From: Amycolatopsis sp. GM8
GTDB lineage: Bacteria > Actinomycetota > Actinomycetes > Mycobacteriales > Pseudonocardiaceae
NCBI RefSeq assembly: GCF_021653975.1
Contig: NZ_JAJKFK010000001.1
Coordinates: 1-64,000 of the forward strand
Direction of reading: 5' to 3'
Length of the DNA stretch: 64,000 bases
The notes under the pieces are model-generated. The model did not search any database. It was not told the DNA's origin and was given only the letters and a program-made list of their open reading frames with translations. Shown one piece after another: positions 41,979 through 50,146 of the stretch. Positions within the stretch are counted from its first letter, which is position 1, and each line of letters opens with the position of its first letter. Position numbers and translations under genes: made by a program.

Positions 41979-43435
41979 GCGAAGTGCTCCCGCAACGCGG
42001 TCTTCCGCACCTTCCCGGACCCGGTCCGGGGCAGCTCGTCCCGGAAGTCGACGTGTTTGGGCACCTTGTACCCGGCCAGCCGCTCGCGCAGGAACGCGAT
42101 CAGCTCGCCGGCGGTGACCGGGGACCGCGCCACGACGACCGCCCGCGGGACCTCTCCCCATTTGGCGTCCGGTGCGCCGATCACCGCGCACAGCTCGACG
42201 GCGGGGTGCTCGTAGAGCGCGGACTCCACCTCGGCCGGGTAGACGTTCTCCCCACCCGAGATGATCATGTCCTTGATCCGGTCGACCACGGTGACGAACC
42301 CGTCCGTGTCCACTGTGGCCACATCACCGGAATGCAGCCACCCGCCGGCGAGGGTCTCGTCGGTGGCGTCGGGGCGGTTCCAGTAGCCGCGCATCACGTT
42401 CGGCCCGCGGACCACGATCTCGCCCCGCTCCCCCGGCGCCACCGGATCGCCGGCCGGGTCCACGATCCGGACGTCGGTGAAGAACGACGGCACCCCCGCG
42501 CTGCCCGCTTTGGCGCGCACGGCCTCCGGGTCCAGGACCAGCACGCCGGGCGCGGCCTCGGTCATGCCGTAGCCCTGCACGAACGTCAGGCCCCGGTCCA
42601 GGTACCGGCGGATCGTCGCCTCCGGGACCGGGGAGCCACCGCACAGCAGGGTCCGCAGCGACGAGAGGTCGGCCTCGGCGAAGCCCGGGTGGGCGGCGAT
42701 GGCGTCGTACATCGCGGGGACCCCGAACAGCGTCGTGACTCCGTGGCGCGGGATCAGCTCCAGCGTCCGGCCGGGATCGAAGGACTCCTCCAGCACACAG
42801 GTACCGCCCTTGAGCAGCGTCGGCAGGCAGGTCATGCCCAGCGCCGCCGCATGGAACAGCGGCGCCGAGACCAGCGCGACCTGATCGCCCGCGACATCGC
42901 TCTCCACCAGCACGTTCACGCAGTTCCAGGTGAGGTTGCCGTGGGTCAGCACAGCGCCCTTGGGCCGTCCGGTGGAGCCGGAGGTGTACATGATCAGGCA
43001 GGGGTCGTCGAGCGAAACGGGCTCGTCGACCGGGTCCGCCGCACCACCCGGCACCTCCCCGGCGATCAGCCGCTCCCGCAGCCCGGCGACCTCGGGCACC
43101 GCGACGCCCGGGGTGTGGACCAGCACGGACACCCCGGCGTCGGCGAGCACGAACGCCAATTCCGGTGCGGCGAGCCGGGCATTGAGCGGCACGAAGATCG
43201 CGCCCAGGGACGCGGTGGCGAAGAGGGTCTCCAGGTAGGCCGGGTGGTTCGGGCCGAGGTAGCCGACCCGGTCACCGCGCCGGATCCCCTTGTCCCGCAA
43301 CACTTGCGCCATCGCCGACGCGCGTCGCGCCAGCTGCGCATAGGTGATCGACGTGTCGCCGTGGACCACCGCGGTCCGGCCCGGGGTCATCCGGGCGCGG
43401 CGCGCGGGCCACGAGCCCAATCCGCCGTCGCGCAT
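41975..43435 (-). CDS. fcs: Acyl-CoA synthetase, probable feruloyl/p-coumaroyl-CoA synthetase
   Basis: 486-residue AMP-forming ligase: P-loop YTSGSTGRPKGAVLTHGN, FVQGYGMTEAAP, WLHSGDVATVDTDGFVTVVDR, and C-terminal Lys in PRTGSGKVRK. The sequence alone says fatty/aromatic acyl-CoA ligase. Direct linkage to the hydroxycinnamoyl-CoA hydratase-lyase gene (1 bp upstream) and vanillin dehydrogenase gives the role: activation of ferulate or p-coumarate to the CoA thioester using ATP. Confidence 0.85.
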   Translation of the reverse strand: MRDGGLGSWPARRARMTPGRTAVVHGDTSITYAQLARRASAMAQVLRDKGIRRGDRVGYLGPNHPAYLETLFATASLGAIFVPLNARLAAPELAFVLADAGVSVLVHTPGVAVPEVAGLRERLIAGEVPGGAADPVDEPVSLDDPCLIMYTSGSTGRPKGAVLTHGNLTWNCVNVLVESDVAGDQVALVSAPLFHAAALGMTCLPTLLKGGTCVLEESFDPGRTLELIPRHGVTTLFGVPAMYDAIAAHPGFAEADLSSLRTLLCGGSPVPEATIRRYLDRGLTFVQGYGMTEAAPGVLVLDPEAVRAKAGSAGVPSFFTDVRIVDPAGDPVAPGERGEIVVRGPNVMRGYWNRPDATDETLAGGWLHSGDVATVDTDGFVTVVDRIKDMIISGGENVYPAEVESALYEHPAVELCAVIGAPDAKWGEVPRAVVVARSPVTAGELIAFLRERLAGYKVPKHVDFRDELPRTGSGKVRKTALREHFA

Positions 43436-43436
43436 C

Positions 43437-44288
43437 TCAGTCGTTCAAGTACGCGGTCAGGCCCGGGCGGAAGGTCTTTTCGTCGAGGAACTGCGACAAG
43501 CCCTTCTGCCGGCCGGTGTCGGCGTCGAGGAACTGGGACTGTTCGAGCTTGGCATAGAGGTAGTCCTCGGCCTGCTCCCACGGCATCTCCTGGGCGAGCT
43601 TGTAGCCCACCTTCGCCGCGCGCATGACGACCGGGTTCATCGACGCGAGCTTGAGCGCCAGCTCGCGGGTCCGCTCACGCAGCCGCGCCGCGGGCACGGC
43701 TTCGTTGACCAGCCGCATCTCGGCGGCCCGGCGGCCGTCGAAGGGCTCGCCGGTCATGATGAAGTACAGCGCGTCCCGCTGGCTGACGGTCGCCGCGAGC
43801 GCCCGGGAAACCACGCCGCCCGGCGGAATGCCCCAGTTGATCTCCGAGAGGCCGTACTGCGCCTCCTCGTCGGTGATCGCCAGGTCGCAGGCCACGAGCG
43901 GGGTGAACGCGCCGCCGAAGCACCAGCCGTTGACCATCGCGATGGTCGGCTTGGACCAGTTCGACAACCGCTTCCACTGCCATTCCGCGGACGCGCGGCG
44001 CACGCGGATCTGGAGGCCGGTGTCGCCGGACTCGTCGACCTCGCGGAAGTACTCCTTGAGGTCCATCCCGGCGGAGAACGAGTCCCCGGCGCCGGTCAGT
44101 ACGAGCACTTTGCAGCGCGGGTCGCCCTCCAGGGCGTCGAGGGTGCGGACCATCTCGTCGTTCAGGGTGGGCGACATCGCGTTCCGCTTGCCGGGGCGGT
44201 TCAGCGTGACCCAGGCGATGCCCTCGTCGAACTCGACCAGGACGGTGTTGCCCCAGACCTCGGTCTTCTCGGTGATGGGTGCGGCCAT
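43437..44288 (-). CDS. ech: p-Hydroxycinnamoyl-CoA hydratase/lyase
   Basis: 283-residue crotonase-fold enzyme. FSAGMDLKEYFREVD forms the oxyanion loop, GLSEINWGIPPGG holds the active-site Glu, and WEQAEDYLYAKLEQSQFLD carries the Tyr characteristic of HCHL. It hydrates feruloyl- or coumaroyl-CoA and splits the product to acetyl-CoA and vanillin or 4-hydroxybenzaldehyde. ATG 44288 begins at the conserved N-terminus; it lies 11 bp after vdh. Confidence 0.93.
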   Translation of the reverse strand: MAAPITEKTEVWGNTVLVEFDEGIAWVTLNRPGKRNAMSPTLNDEMVRTLDALEGDPRCKVLVLTGAGDSFSAGMDLKEYFREVDESGDTGLQIRVRRASAEWQWKRLSNWSKPTIAMVNGWCFGGAFTPLVACDLAITDEEAQYGLSEINWGIPPGGVVSRALAATVSQRDALYFIMTGEPFDGRRAAEMRLVNEAVPAARLRERTRELALKLASMNPVVMRAAKVGYKLAQEMPWEQAEDYLYAKLEQSQFLDADTGRQKGLSQFLDEKTFRPGLTAYLND

Positions 44289-44299
44289 GACGGTTCTCC

Positions 44300-45754
44300 T
44301 CAGAACGGGTAGCGCGCGGACTCGGCGCGGACGGTGACCCACTGGGTCTCGGTGAAGGCTTCGACGTTGGCGCGGGCGCCGCCCACGCGGCCGATGCCCG
44401 ACGCCCCGACTCCGCCGAACGGGGCGGCCGGATCGTCGTTGACGGTCTGGTCGTTGATGTGCACGAGGCCGGACGGAATGCGGTCGGCCAGCGCGAGACC
44501 CGCGGCGGGGTCTGCGGTGAGCACGCCGAGAGCCAGGCCGTACTCGCCCTCTGCGGCGAGCGCGGCGGCCTCGTCGAGGGTGTCGAACGGGCGCACGCAG
44601 GCGACCGGGCCGAACACTTCCTCGGCGTACGCCGGGATGCGCAGGTCGCAGTCGGCCAGCACCGTCGGCCGGTAGAAGGGCCCGTCTGCGGTGCCGCCCT
44701 GGACGAGGCGAGCGCCGGCGGCGACGCTGCGGTCCACCAGGTCCCGGATCTTCGCGAGCTGGCCGGCGTCGATGATCGGGCCGATGGCGACGTCGGCGGT
44801 GAACGGGTCGCCGACAGGAAGCTGCTCGGCCTTCTTACCCAGGAGCTCGACGTAGCGGTCGTAGCGGGAGCGGTGCACGAGGTGCCGCCCGGTCGCCATG
44901 CAGATCTGGCCCTGGTGCAGGAACGAGCCGAACGCCCCGCACGACGCGGCGGCCTCGATGTCGGCGTCCTCGCACACGATCAGCGCGCTGTTCCCGCCCA
45001 GCTCCAGGTGCGCCCGCTTGAGCAGTTCACCGGCCTTCGCCCCGATCGCCCGCCCCGCCCGGGTAGACCCGGTGAACGACACGACCGGGATCGCCGGGTG
45101 CTCGACGAGCGCGGCGCCGGCCTCGGCGTCACCGGGCAGGACCTGCAGCACACCGGCCGGGACCCCGGCCTCCTCGAAGATCCGCGCGATCACGACGCCG
45201 CCGCAGACCGCGGTCCGCGGATCGGGCTTCACGATCACCGCGTTGCCCAGCGCCAGGGCGGGCGCGACCGAGCGCATCGACAGCAGCAGCGGGAAGTTGA
45301 ACGGCGAGATCACCGCGACCGTGCCCGCCGGCACCCGGCGCTGCAGGCTGATCCGCCCGTCGGCGGGCAACAGCTCGCCGTACGGTGCCGACGCCAGGGC
45401 CGCAGCCTGGGTGCACTCGCCTGCCGAGCTCTCGATCTCGATCCCGGCCTTGAGCCGCACCGAGCCGGACTCGCGGACCAGCCACTCCGCGATCTCGTCC
45501 GCGTGCTCGGTGAGCAGCGCGGCCGCCTTCAGCAGGATCGCGGTGCGCTCGGTGTGCGGGCGGGCGGCCCACTCGCGCTGGGCCTCGGCGGCGCGGTCGG
45601 CGGCGGCTGCCACGTCGGCGGCGCTCGCCAGACCCACCGAGCCCAGCGCCGCACCGGTCGCGGGCTCGCGCACCTCACGGACTCCGCCGCCGGGGACCGT
45701 CCAGCCGCCCGCATAGACCCGGTCCTGCCATGTCGCGGGATCGAGGAAAGTCAC
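44300..45754 (-). CDS. vdh: Vanillin/aromatic aldehyde dehydrogenase
   Basis: 484-residue ALDH. VISPFNFPLLLSMRSVAPAL and HLELGGNSALIV are cofactor and Glu motifs, catalytic Cys is in FLHQGQICMATGRH, and EEVFGPVACV is near the C-terminus. GTG 45754 has GGGAGG upstream. First gene of the operon vdh-ech-fcs-marR: it oxidises the vanillin or 4-hydroxybenzaldehyde released by the lyase to the benzoic acid. Confidence 0.9.
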   Translation of the reverse strand: MTFLDPATWQDRVYAGGWTVPGGGVREVREPATGAALGSVGLASAADVAAAADRAAEAQREWAARPHTERTAILLKAAALLTEHADEIAEWLVRESGSVRLKAGIEIESSAGECTQAAALASAPYGELLPADGRISLQRRVPAGTVAVISPFNFPLLLSMRSVAPALALGNAVIVKPDPRTAVCGGVVIARIFEEAGVPAGVLQVLPGDAEAGAALVEHPAIPVVSFTGSTRAGRAIGAKAGELLKRAHLELGGNSALIVCEDADIEAAASCGAFGSFLHQGQICMATGRHLVHRSRYDRYVELLGKKAEQLPVGDPFTADVAIGPIIDAGQLAKIRDLVDRSVAAGARLVQGGTADGPFYRPTVLADCDLRIPAYAEEVFGPVACVRPFDTLDEAAALAAEGEYGLALGVLTADPAAGLALADRIPSGLVHINDQTVNDDPAAPFGGVGASGIGRVGGARANVEAFTETQWVTVRAESARYPF

Positions 45755-45775
45755 TGAACCTCCCAAGGGTTTATT

Positions 45776-45790
45776 ATCAGGAAACCTGAT
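45776..45790. promoter_or_regulatory. Perfect palindrome upstream of vdh, candidate MarR operator
   Basis: ATCAGG-AAA-CCTGAT, 22 bp before the vdh GTG, inside an AT-rich promoter. Overlapping it, GGTTT (45768) and AAACC (45782) form a second dyad. Repression by the operon's MarR protein is expected. Confidence 0.65.
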
Positions 45791-45837
45791 GATAGCCTAC
45801 GGGATGTGAGTTCCTGTCGCGGGACCGTTCTCTGGCC

Positions 45838-45854
45838 GATCGCCGTTGGCGATC
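45838..45854. promoter_or_regulatory. Inverted repeat in vdh/LDI-like divergent region
   Basis: GATCGCC-GTT-GGCGATC, 7-bp arms, 131 bp before the gene at 45985. It may be an operator of the plus-strand operon. Confidence 0.4.
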
Positions 45855-45984
45855 AAGGGATTCACGGGCGTGGACAAAGCCGGGCCACGGGCTGTGGGCC
45901 GACGTTTGACCACGACCGTCGGCTACCCTAAAGTCGAACTCGATTTACGTTCATCTTCGCGTTCCGGCTCATCGAGGAGTGGAA

Positions 45985-47589
45985 ATGACGAGCACGATCG
46001 GGCAATCCCGGACACCGGGTGCACGCGCGGAGCAGCAGGCGCCGCGGCTCTCGGATGAGCAGGCCGGGCACATCCGGCACGTCGACAACCTCTCGCGGCT
46101 TCCCCGCGGGGACTGGCGTCACATGGCGGGCCCACTGCCCTTCCAAGAAGACTTCAATTCCTACCGTTACCAGCTCGGCTACATGAGTCTGGCGATGGCG
46201 CTGGCGCACTATCACCAGCTGCCGGCCGCGCCGGCGGTGTTCAAGGGACAGCTGGACCGGCTGATCCAGAAGATGCTCGAACCCGATGCGTGGTCGTACT
46301 GGCGCGACACCAGCACCCAGGGTGGCTACGGGCCCTTCACTTTGCCCCGGCTGCCCAGCCGTACCGATCCGGTCGCGGTGGACAACATCATGTACAGCGC
46401 CTACCTGCAGGTCATGACCCTGGCGTACACGATGTTGTTCGACGACCGGAAGTACGAGCAGTCGGGCTCGCTGAGCTTCAGCATGCGACCCGTCCTCTGG
46501 GGCAAAGACCGCCACGAGCGGTTCGAGTACGATCAGCGATCCCTCAACGAACGCATCTACTGGAACATGGTCGAGAACGGCTACCTCGGCGTCGCCTGCG
46601 AACCCTTCTGCGTCTTCCAGATCTGCAACCAGGTCCCCATCCTCGGTTTCCGCCTCCACGACCACCTCTACGGCGGCGAGATCGCCGAGGAGGTCACCCA
46701 GGGCTATGTCGCGGCGTGGGAGCGGTTCGGCGGGAGCGTCAATGCCAACGGTCATTTCAACAGCTACGTCATGCAGCGCAACGAGTTGCAGCCGGACGAC
46801 ATGTTGTTCGACCGCGACCTGGCCTGGACCGACGGCTGGCTCGGCATGCTGATGAACATGTGGCGTCCCGAGCTCGTCCGGACCGCCTACGACAACTCGA
46901 TGGAGCGCTGGCTGGACCGGCGGGCCGACGGCCTGATCTCCATCCGCGACCTCTCCCGCATGCCCGGCAGTGAGGACCTGGTCTCGCCCGGCACCCTCGG
47001 CGAGATGGGCTGGCTCGCCGCGTGGGCATCGGAGATGGGCGACCGCGAAGTCGTCGATGGGCTCCTCGGTCACGCCGACAGGTACATGAACCCGCAGTGG
47101 GAAAACGGCGGGCTCTACTACCCGCGCCGTGACGAGTCCTACGACGAGGACGGCAACTTCGTCGCCGTGCCGCCCGTGGTCAGCAACGCCACGTTCCCCT
47201 ATGCGCGGCTCAACGTCGCCGACGGGCTGCGCACACTGTTCGAACGGCCCTGGTCGGACCGGGAACGCTCACGTCCCGCGCTCACCGAGATCGGCGAGTC
47301 GGTCGACGTCCGGCGCGCCTGGTACCACAAGGAGGCCCGCCGCCTGCAGCTGGCCGTGAGTCCCATGCACGGCCTGTCGAGCGCGACGACGGACCTGGCG
47401 CTGTCGCGGGTGTGGGACCGGGGTGAGTGGACGCTCACCCTCGACGGGGTCGCCGTGGCGCGCGGTGACAACAGCACTGTGACCGCGACCGACGACGGGC
47501 GACGACTCCAGCTCAGGCGCACCGACGACGAGTTGCGGCTGTCGCTGGACGTCCGTGGCCACCTCGACGTCGAGATGTCCTGGAGCTGA
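45985..47589 (+). CDS. Linalool dehydratase/isomerase-like protein
   Basis: 534-residue protein. The first about 430 residues resemble the (alpha/alpha)6 barrel of Castellaniella linalool dehydratase/isomerase; the last about 80 look like a beta-rich domain. From memory of that enzyme, these features match: Asp56...Tyr62 (Asp39/Tyr45), Met136 in NIMY (Met125), and Cys205/Cys214 in CEPFCVFQIC (Cys171/Cys180, same spacing). The residue equal to His129 is Tyr140. No signal peptide is seen, whereas the known enzyme is periplasmic. ATG 45985 follows GAGGAG. It heads an operon with hydrolase, Rieske oxygenase and reductase genes. Dehydration or isomerisation of an alcohol is a reasonable but unproven role. 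Confidence 0.75.
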   Translation: MTSTIGQSRTPGARAEQQAPRLSDEQAGHIRHVDNLSRLPRGDWRHMAGPLPFQEDFNSYRYQLGYMSLAMALAHYHQLPAAPAVFKGQLDRLIQKMLEPDAWSYWRDTSTQGGYGPFTLPRLPSRTDPVAVDNIMYSAYLQVMTLAYTMLFDDRKYEQSGSLSFSMRPVLWGKDRHERFEYDQRSLNERIYWNMVENGYLGVACEPFCVFQICNQVPILGFRLHDHLYGGEIAEEVTQGYVAAWERFGGSVNANGHFNSYVMQRNELQPDDMLFDRDLAWTDGWLGMLMNMWRPELVRTAYDNSMERWLDRRADGLISIRDLSRMPGSEDLVSPGTLGEMGWLAAWASEMGDREVVDGLLGHADRYMNPQWENGGLYYPRRDESYDEDGNFVAVPPVVSNATFPYARLNVADGLRTLFERPWSDRERSRPALTEIGESVDVRRAWYHKEARRLQLAVSPMHGLSSATTDLALSRVWDRGEWTLTLDGVAVARGDNSTVTATDDGRRLQLRRTDDELRLSLDVRGHLDVEMSWS

Positions 47590-47594
47590 GCACC

Positions 47595-47774
47595 GTGCTC
47601 GACGACCTCGGGCCGCTGGTCGACCACCACGGTCGCGATGTCACGGAGCAGGACTTCCTTGGCCGTTACCAGCTGGTCGACGCCGGTCGGGGCGCCGACC
47701 CGGAGGACCCGGACGGATACGCGGTGCCGCACACCGCCCGGATCCGGCAACTCTGCGAGACGCCGACCGCCTGA
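47595..47774 (+). CDS. Small conserved-looking protein of 59 residues
   Basis: GTG 47595 to TGA 47772-47774, beginning 5 bp after the LDI-like gene stop with GGAG about 9 bp upstream. The product is acidic and soluble (LDDLGPLVDHHGRDVTEQDF, AVPHTARIRQLCETPTA). Codon use matches the genome. No family recognised. It may be a subunit or accessory protein for the preceding enzyme. Confidence 0.5.
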   Translation: MLDDLGPLVDHHGRDVTEQDFLGRYQLVDAGRGADPEDPDGYAVPHTARIRQLCETPTA

Positions 47775-47826
47775 CACGCAACGAATCCCGACGATCGATC
47801 CCCCAACACACAATGAGGTGTATGTG

Positions 47827-48501
47827 ATGGCACGACGCGCCGTACTGGTTCACGGGGCATGGCACGGATCCTGGACCTGGCAGCCGGTGCTGTCGCTCCT
47901 GAGGGAACGGGACGTCGACCCGGTCACCGTGGATCTGCCCAGCGCGGGCAAGGGTGGTGACCTCCAGGACGACGTGGAGGTGGTCCGCCGGGCCGTGCTG
48001 GCCGACGATCGGGACACCGTGCTCGTCGCCCACTCCTACGGCGGGATGGTGATCACCGAGGCGGCATTGGAGCTGCCCACCGTCCGGCACCTGGTCTACG
48101 TCTGCGCCTTCATGCTCGACGCCGGAGACTCGGTTGTGGGCGCCGCCGATGGCGCGTTGCCGGACTGGCAGGACGTCGACAGCGAGCAGGGCGTGATCCG
48201 GGTGACCTCGCCAATGTCCGCGTTCTACGGTGATCTGCCCGCGGATCTGGCGGCCGAGTACTCCGGACGTCTGACGACGCAGAGCGTGGCTTCCTTCGCG
48301 CAGCCGCTGTCCGGGGCGGCGTGGCGGACGATCGACAGCACCTACCTGGTCTGTGAGCAGGATCAGGCGATTCCGGCCCCCGCACAACGAATGATGGCCG
48401 AGCGGGCCACCCACCGCATTGAGATCGCCAGCAGCCACACCCCGATGGCGTCCCGGCCTCAGGTCGTGGCAGACCTGATCACCGGCGTGACGGTGCCCTG
48501 A
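47827..48501 (+). CDS. Alpha/beta hydrolase (salicylate esterase/MES-like)
   Basis: 224-residue small alpha/beta hydrolase. The oxyanion motif LVHGAWHGSWTW, nucleophile Ser in VAHSYGGMV, and C-terminal His in SSHTPMASRP are as in plant methyl-esterase-like and actinobacterial AB_hydrolase_6 proteins. ATG 47827 is used. It lies in the LDI-like/Rieske operon and may cleave an ester, or act as a non-esterase lyase. Confidence 0.85.
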   Translation: MARRAVLVHGAWHGSWTWQPVLSLLRERDVDPVTVDLPSAGKGGDLQDDVEVVRRAVLADDRDTVLVAHSYGGMVITEAALELPTVRHLVYVCAFMLDAGDSVVGAADGALPDWQDVDSEQGVIRVTSPMSAFYGDLPADLAAEYSGRLTTQSVASFAQPLSGAAWRTIDSTYLVCEQDQAIPAPAQRMMAERATHRIEIASSHTPMASRPQVVADLITGVTVP

Positions 48502-48591
48502 CCGACCGGCAGCAGGCCCGCCTCGGCCATTGACGCGGCAGCACCCACGTGCCATCGTAACTCGAACACGGTTCTACTTTAAGGGGTGACG

Positions 48592-49908
48592 ATGCTGTCT
48601 GCCGAGGACAACGAACTGGTGTGCCGGACCGGCCCCGGTACGCCGATGGGCAAGCTCATGCGCGAGTACTGGCTGCCCGCGTTGCTGAGCAGCGAACTGC
48701 CTGAAGCCGATTCCACGCCAGTACGTCTCCTGCTGCTGGGAGAGCGGTTCGTCGCGTTCCGCGACAGCAATGGCGAGGTCGGGATCATGGCCCACAACTG
48801 CCCGCACCGTGGCGCTTCGCTCTTCTTCGGGAGGGTCGAGGACGGTGGCCTGCGATGTGGTTACCACGGTTGGAAGTTCGACCGGGCCGGCACCTGCCTG
48901 GACATGCCCAATGAGCCGGCGGAGAGCAACTTCAAGAACAAGGTCCGTGCCCGGGCGCTCAGGGTCGAGGAGCGGGGCGGAATCATCTGGGCGTACCTGG
49001 GTGATCGGGAGACACCGCCGCCAATGCCGCACTTCGACTTCTTCGACGCGCCCTCGGATGAGCAGCAGGTCGTCGCCTACCAGGTCGAGTGCAATTGGCT
49101 CCAGCCGGTGGAAGGCGACATCGACACCAGTCACTTCGGCTTCCTGCACGTAGGACACCTCGACCCCGATGCGGCGCCGGAGGGCTCGTTCCTGCGCCAT
49201 ATGCTCGAGGACCGCGCACCCCGCTATCGAGTGATCGACACGCCATCCGGTACCAGTTACGGCGCCTACCGGCCCGCGGGCAATGATTCAGAGACGTATT
49301 GGCGCATCGCGCATTTCCTGATGCCCTTCTACACGATGATCCCCGTGGGACTCTTGGGCAGCGCGCGCAGCTTCGTCGCCCGGGTACCGATGGACGACAC
49401 CCACACGATGGTCTTCCTGGCCCACGAGAGCGCCAAGCGCGTGAACAGTGATCTGGCGATCGACGACGATTCTTTTGCCGGTTTGAAGACACTTCCCAAC
49501 ACCACGGACTGGTACGGAAGATTCAAGTCAGCCCGGAACATCGGGAATGACTTCGACATCGATCGCGATGCCCAGAAGGCCCGCACCAGCTGGAGCGGTT
49601 TGCAGGGCGTCCCGCTCGAAGATCGAGCCATGTGCGAGAGCATGGGCGAGATCGTCGAGCGTCCCAATGAGCACCTCGGGAGCGCGGATCTGATGGTCAT
49701 CCGCACCCGCCGCCGAATCATGAAAGTTGTGCGGGCGCACGAGAAGGACGGGACTGTCCCGCCCGGAGTGGATGACCCTGAGGCCTACCGGCAGCGGTCC
49801 GGGGGCGTCGTGTTGCCGAACGGCGCGGACTGGCTCGAAGGCACCAAGGAATTCCGTGAAGGACGGGCTCTTCCCGACCTCGACCCGGCTCTCTCGGCTG
49901 GTGTGTGA
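48592..49908 (+). CDS. Rieske non-heme iron oxygenase, alpha subunit (phthalate/phenoxybenzoate dioxygenase-like)
   Basis: 438-residue oxygenase. The Rieske cluster is bound by Cys70/His72 (CPHRG) and Cys89/His92 (CGYHGW); the mononuclear iron by His181/His186 within EGDIDTSHFGFLH, with Asp178 bridging. The C-terminus is of the type that forms homo-oligomers without a beta subunit. ATG 48592 has AAGGGG upstream. The electron donor is the reductase at 50143. Substrate unknown: ether cleavage, hydroxylation or demethylation of an aromatic acid are typical of this group. Confidence 0.92.
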   Translation: MLSAEDNELVCRTGPGTPMGKLMREYWLPALLSSELPEADSTPVRLLLLGERFVAFRDSNGEVGIMAHNCPHRGASLFFGRVEDGGLRCGYHGWKFDRAGTCLDMPNEPAESNFKNKVRARALRVEERGGIIWAYLGDRETPPPMPHFDFFDAPSDEQQVVAYQVECNWLQPVEGDIDTSHFGFLHVGHLDPDAAPEGSFLRHMLEDRAPRYRVIDTPSGTSYGAYRPAGNDSETYWRIAHFLMPFYTMIPVGLLGSARSFVARVPMDDTHTMVFLAHESAKRVNSDLAIDDDSFAGLKTLPNTTDWYGRFKSARNIGNDFDIDRDAQKARTSWSGLQGVPLEDRAMCESMGEIVERPNEHLGSADLMVIRTRRRIMKVVRAHEKDGTVPPGVDDPEAYRQRSGGVVLPNGADWLEGTKEFREGRALPDLDPALSAGV

Positions 49909-49912
49909 GTCG

Positions 49913-50146
49913 ATGCCACACGACGCGTTCTCGATTCCGTACGACATGGACGTCTCTTCCTACCCGCATGACGACGGCGACTGGGTGTGTCGTCTCGAGT
50001 ATGTCGAGATCCCCGGATGTGTGGCCGAGTCGCGCGATCCCCTGGTGGCGCTGGCGCAATTGGAAGCTCAGCGTGAGCAGTGGATCCGTGAGCGGATGGC
50101 GAACGGCGAGGAGGTGCGGGGCCCTCGTCCCCCGCTCACAGCATGA
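49913..50146 (+). CDS. HicB-like small protein between oxygenase and reductase
   Basis: 77-residue protein starting 4 bp after the oxygenase stop and overlapping the reductase start (ATGA). The pattern DGDWVCRLEYVEIPGCVAESRDPLVALAQLEAQREQWI is that of the partial RNase-H-fold HicB family. No HicA toxin is present. A third component in a Rieske operon is unusual; it may bind the oxygenase or simply be a coupled regulator. Function unknown. Confidence 0.7.
   Translation: MPHDAFSIPYDMDVSSYPHDDGDWVCRLEYVEIPGCVAESRDPLVALAQLEAQREQWIRERMANGEEVRGPRPPLTA

Noticed and set aside
45928..47073. 381-codon minus-strand frame opposite the LDI-like gene
   Set aside because: Mirror frame of high-GC coding DNA. 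The plus-strand product has conserved catalytic motifs.
49913..50146. HicAB toxin-antitoxin system
   Set aside because: Only a HicB-like frame is present; no HicA-type gene lies next to it, and the neighbours on both sides are oxygenase and reductase.
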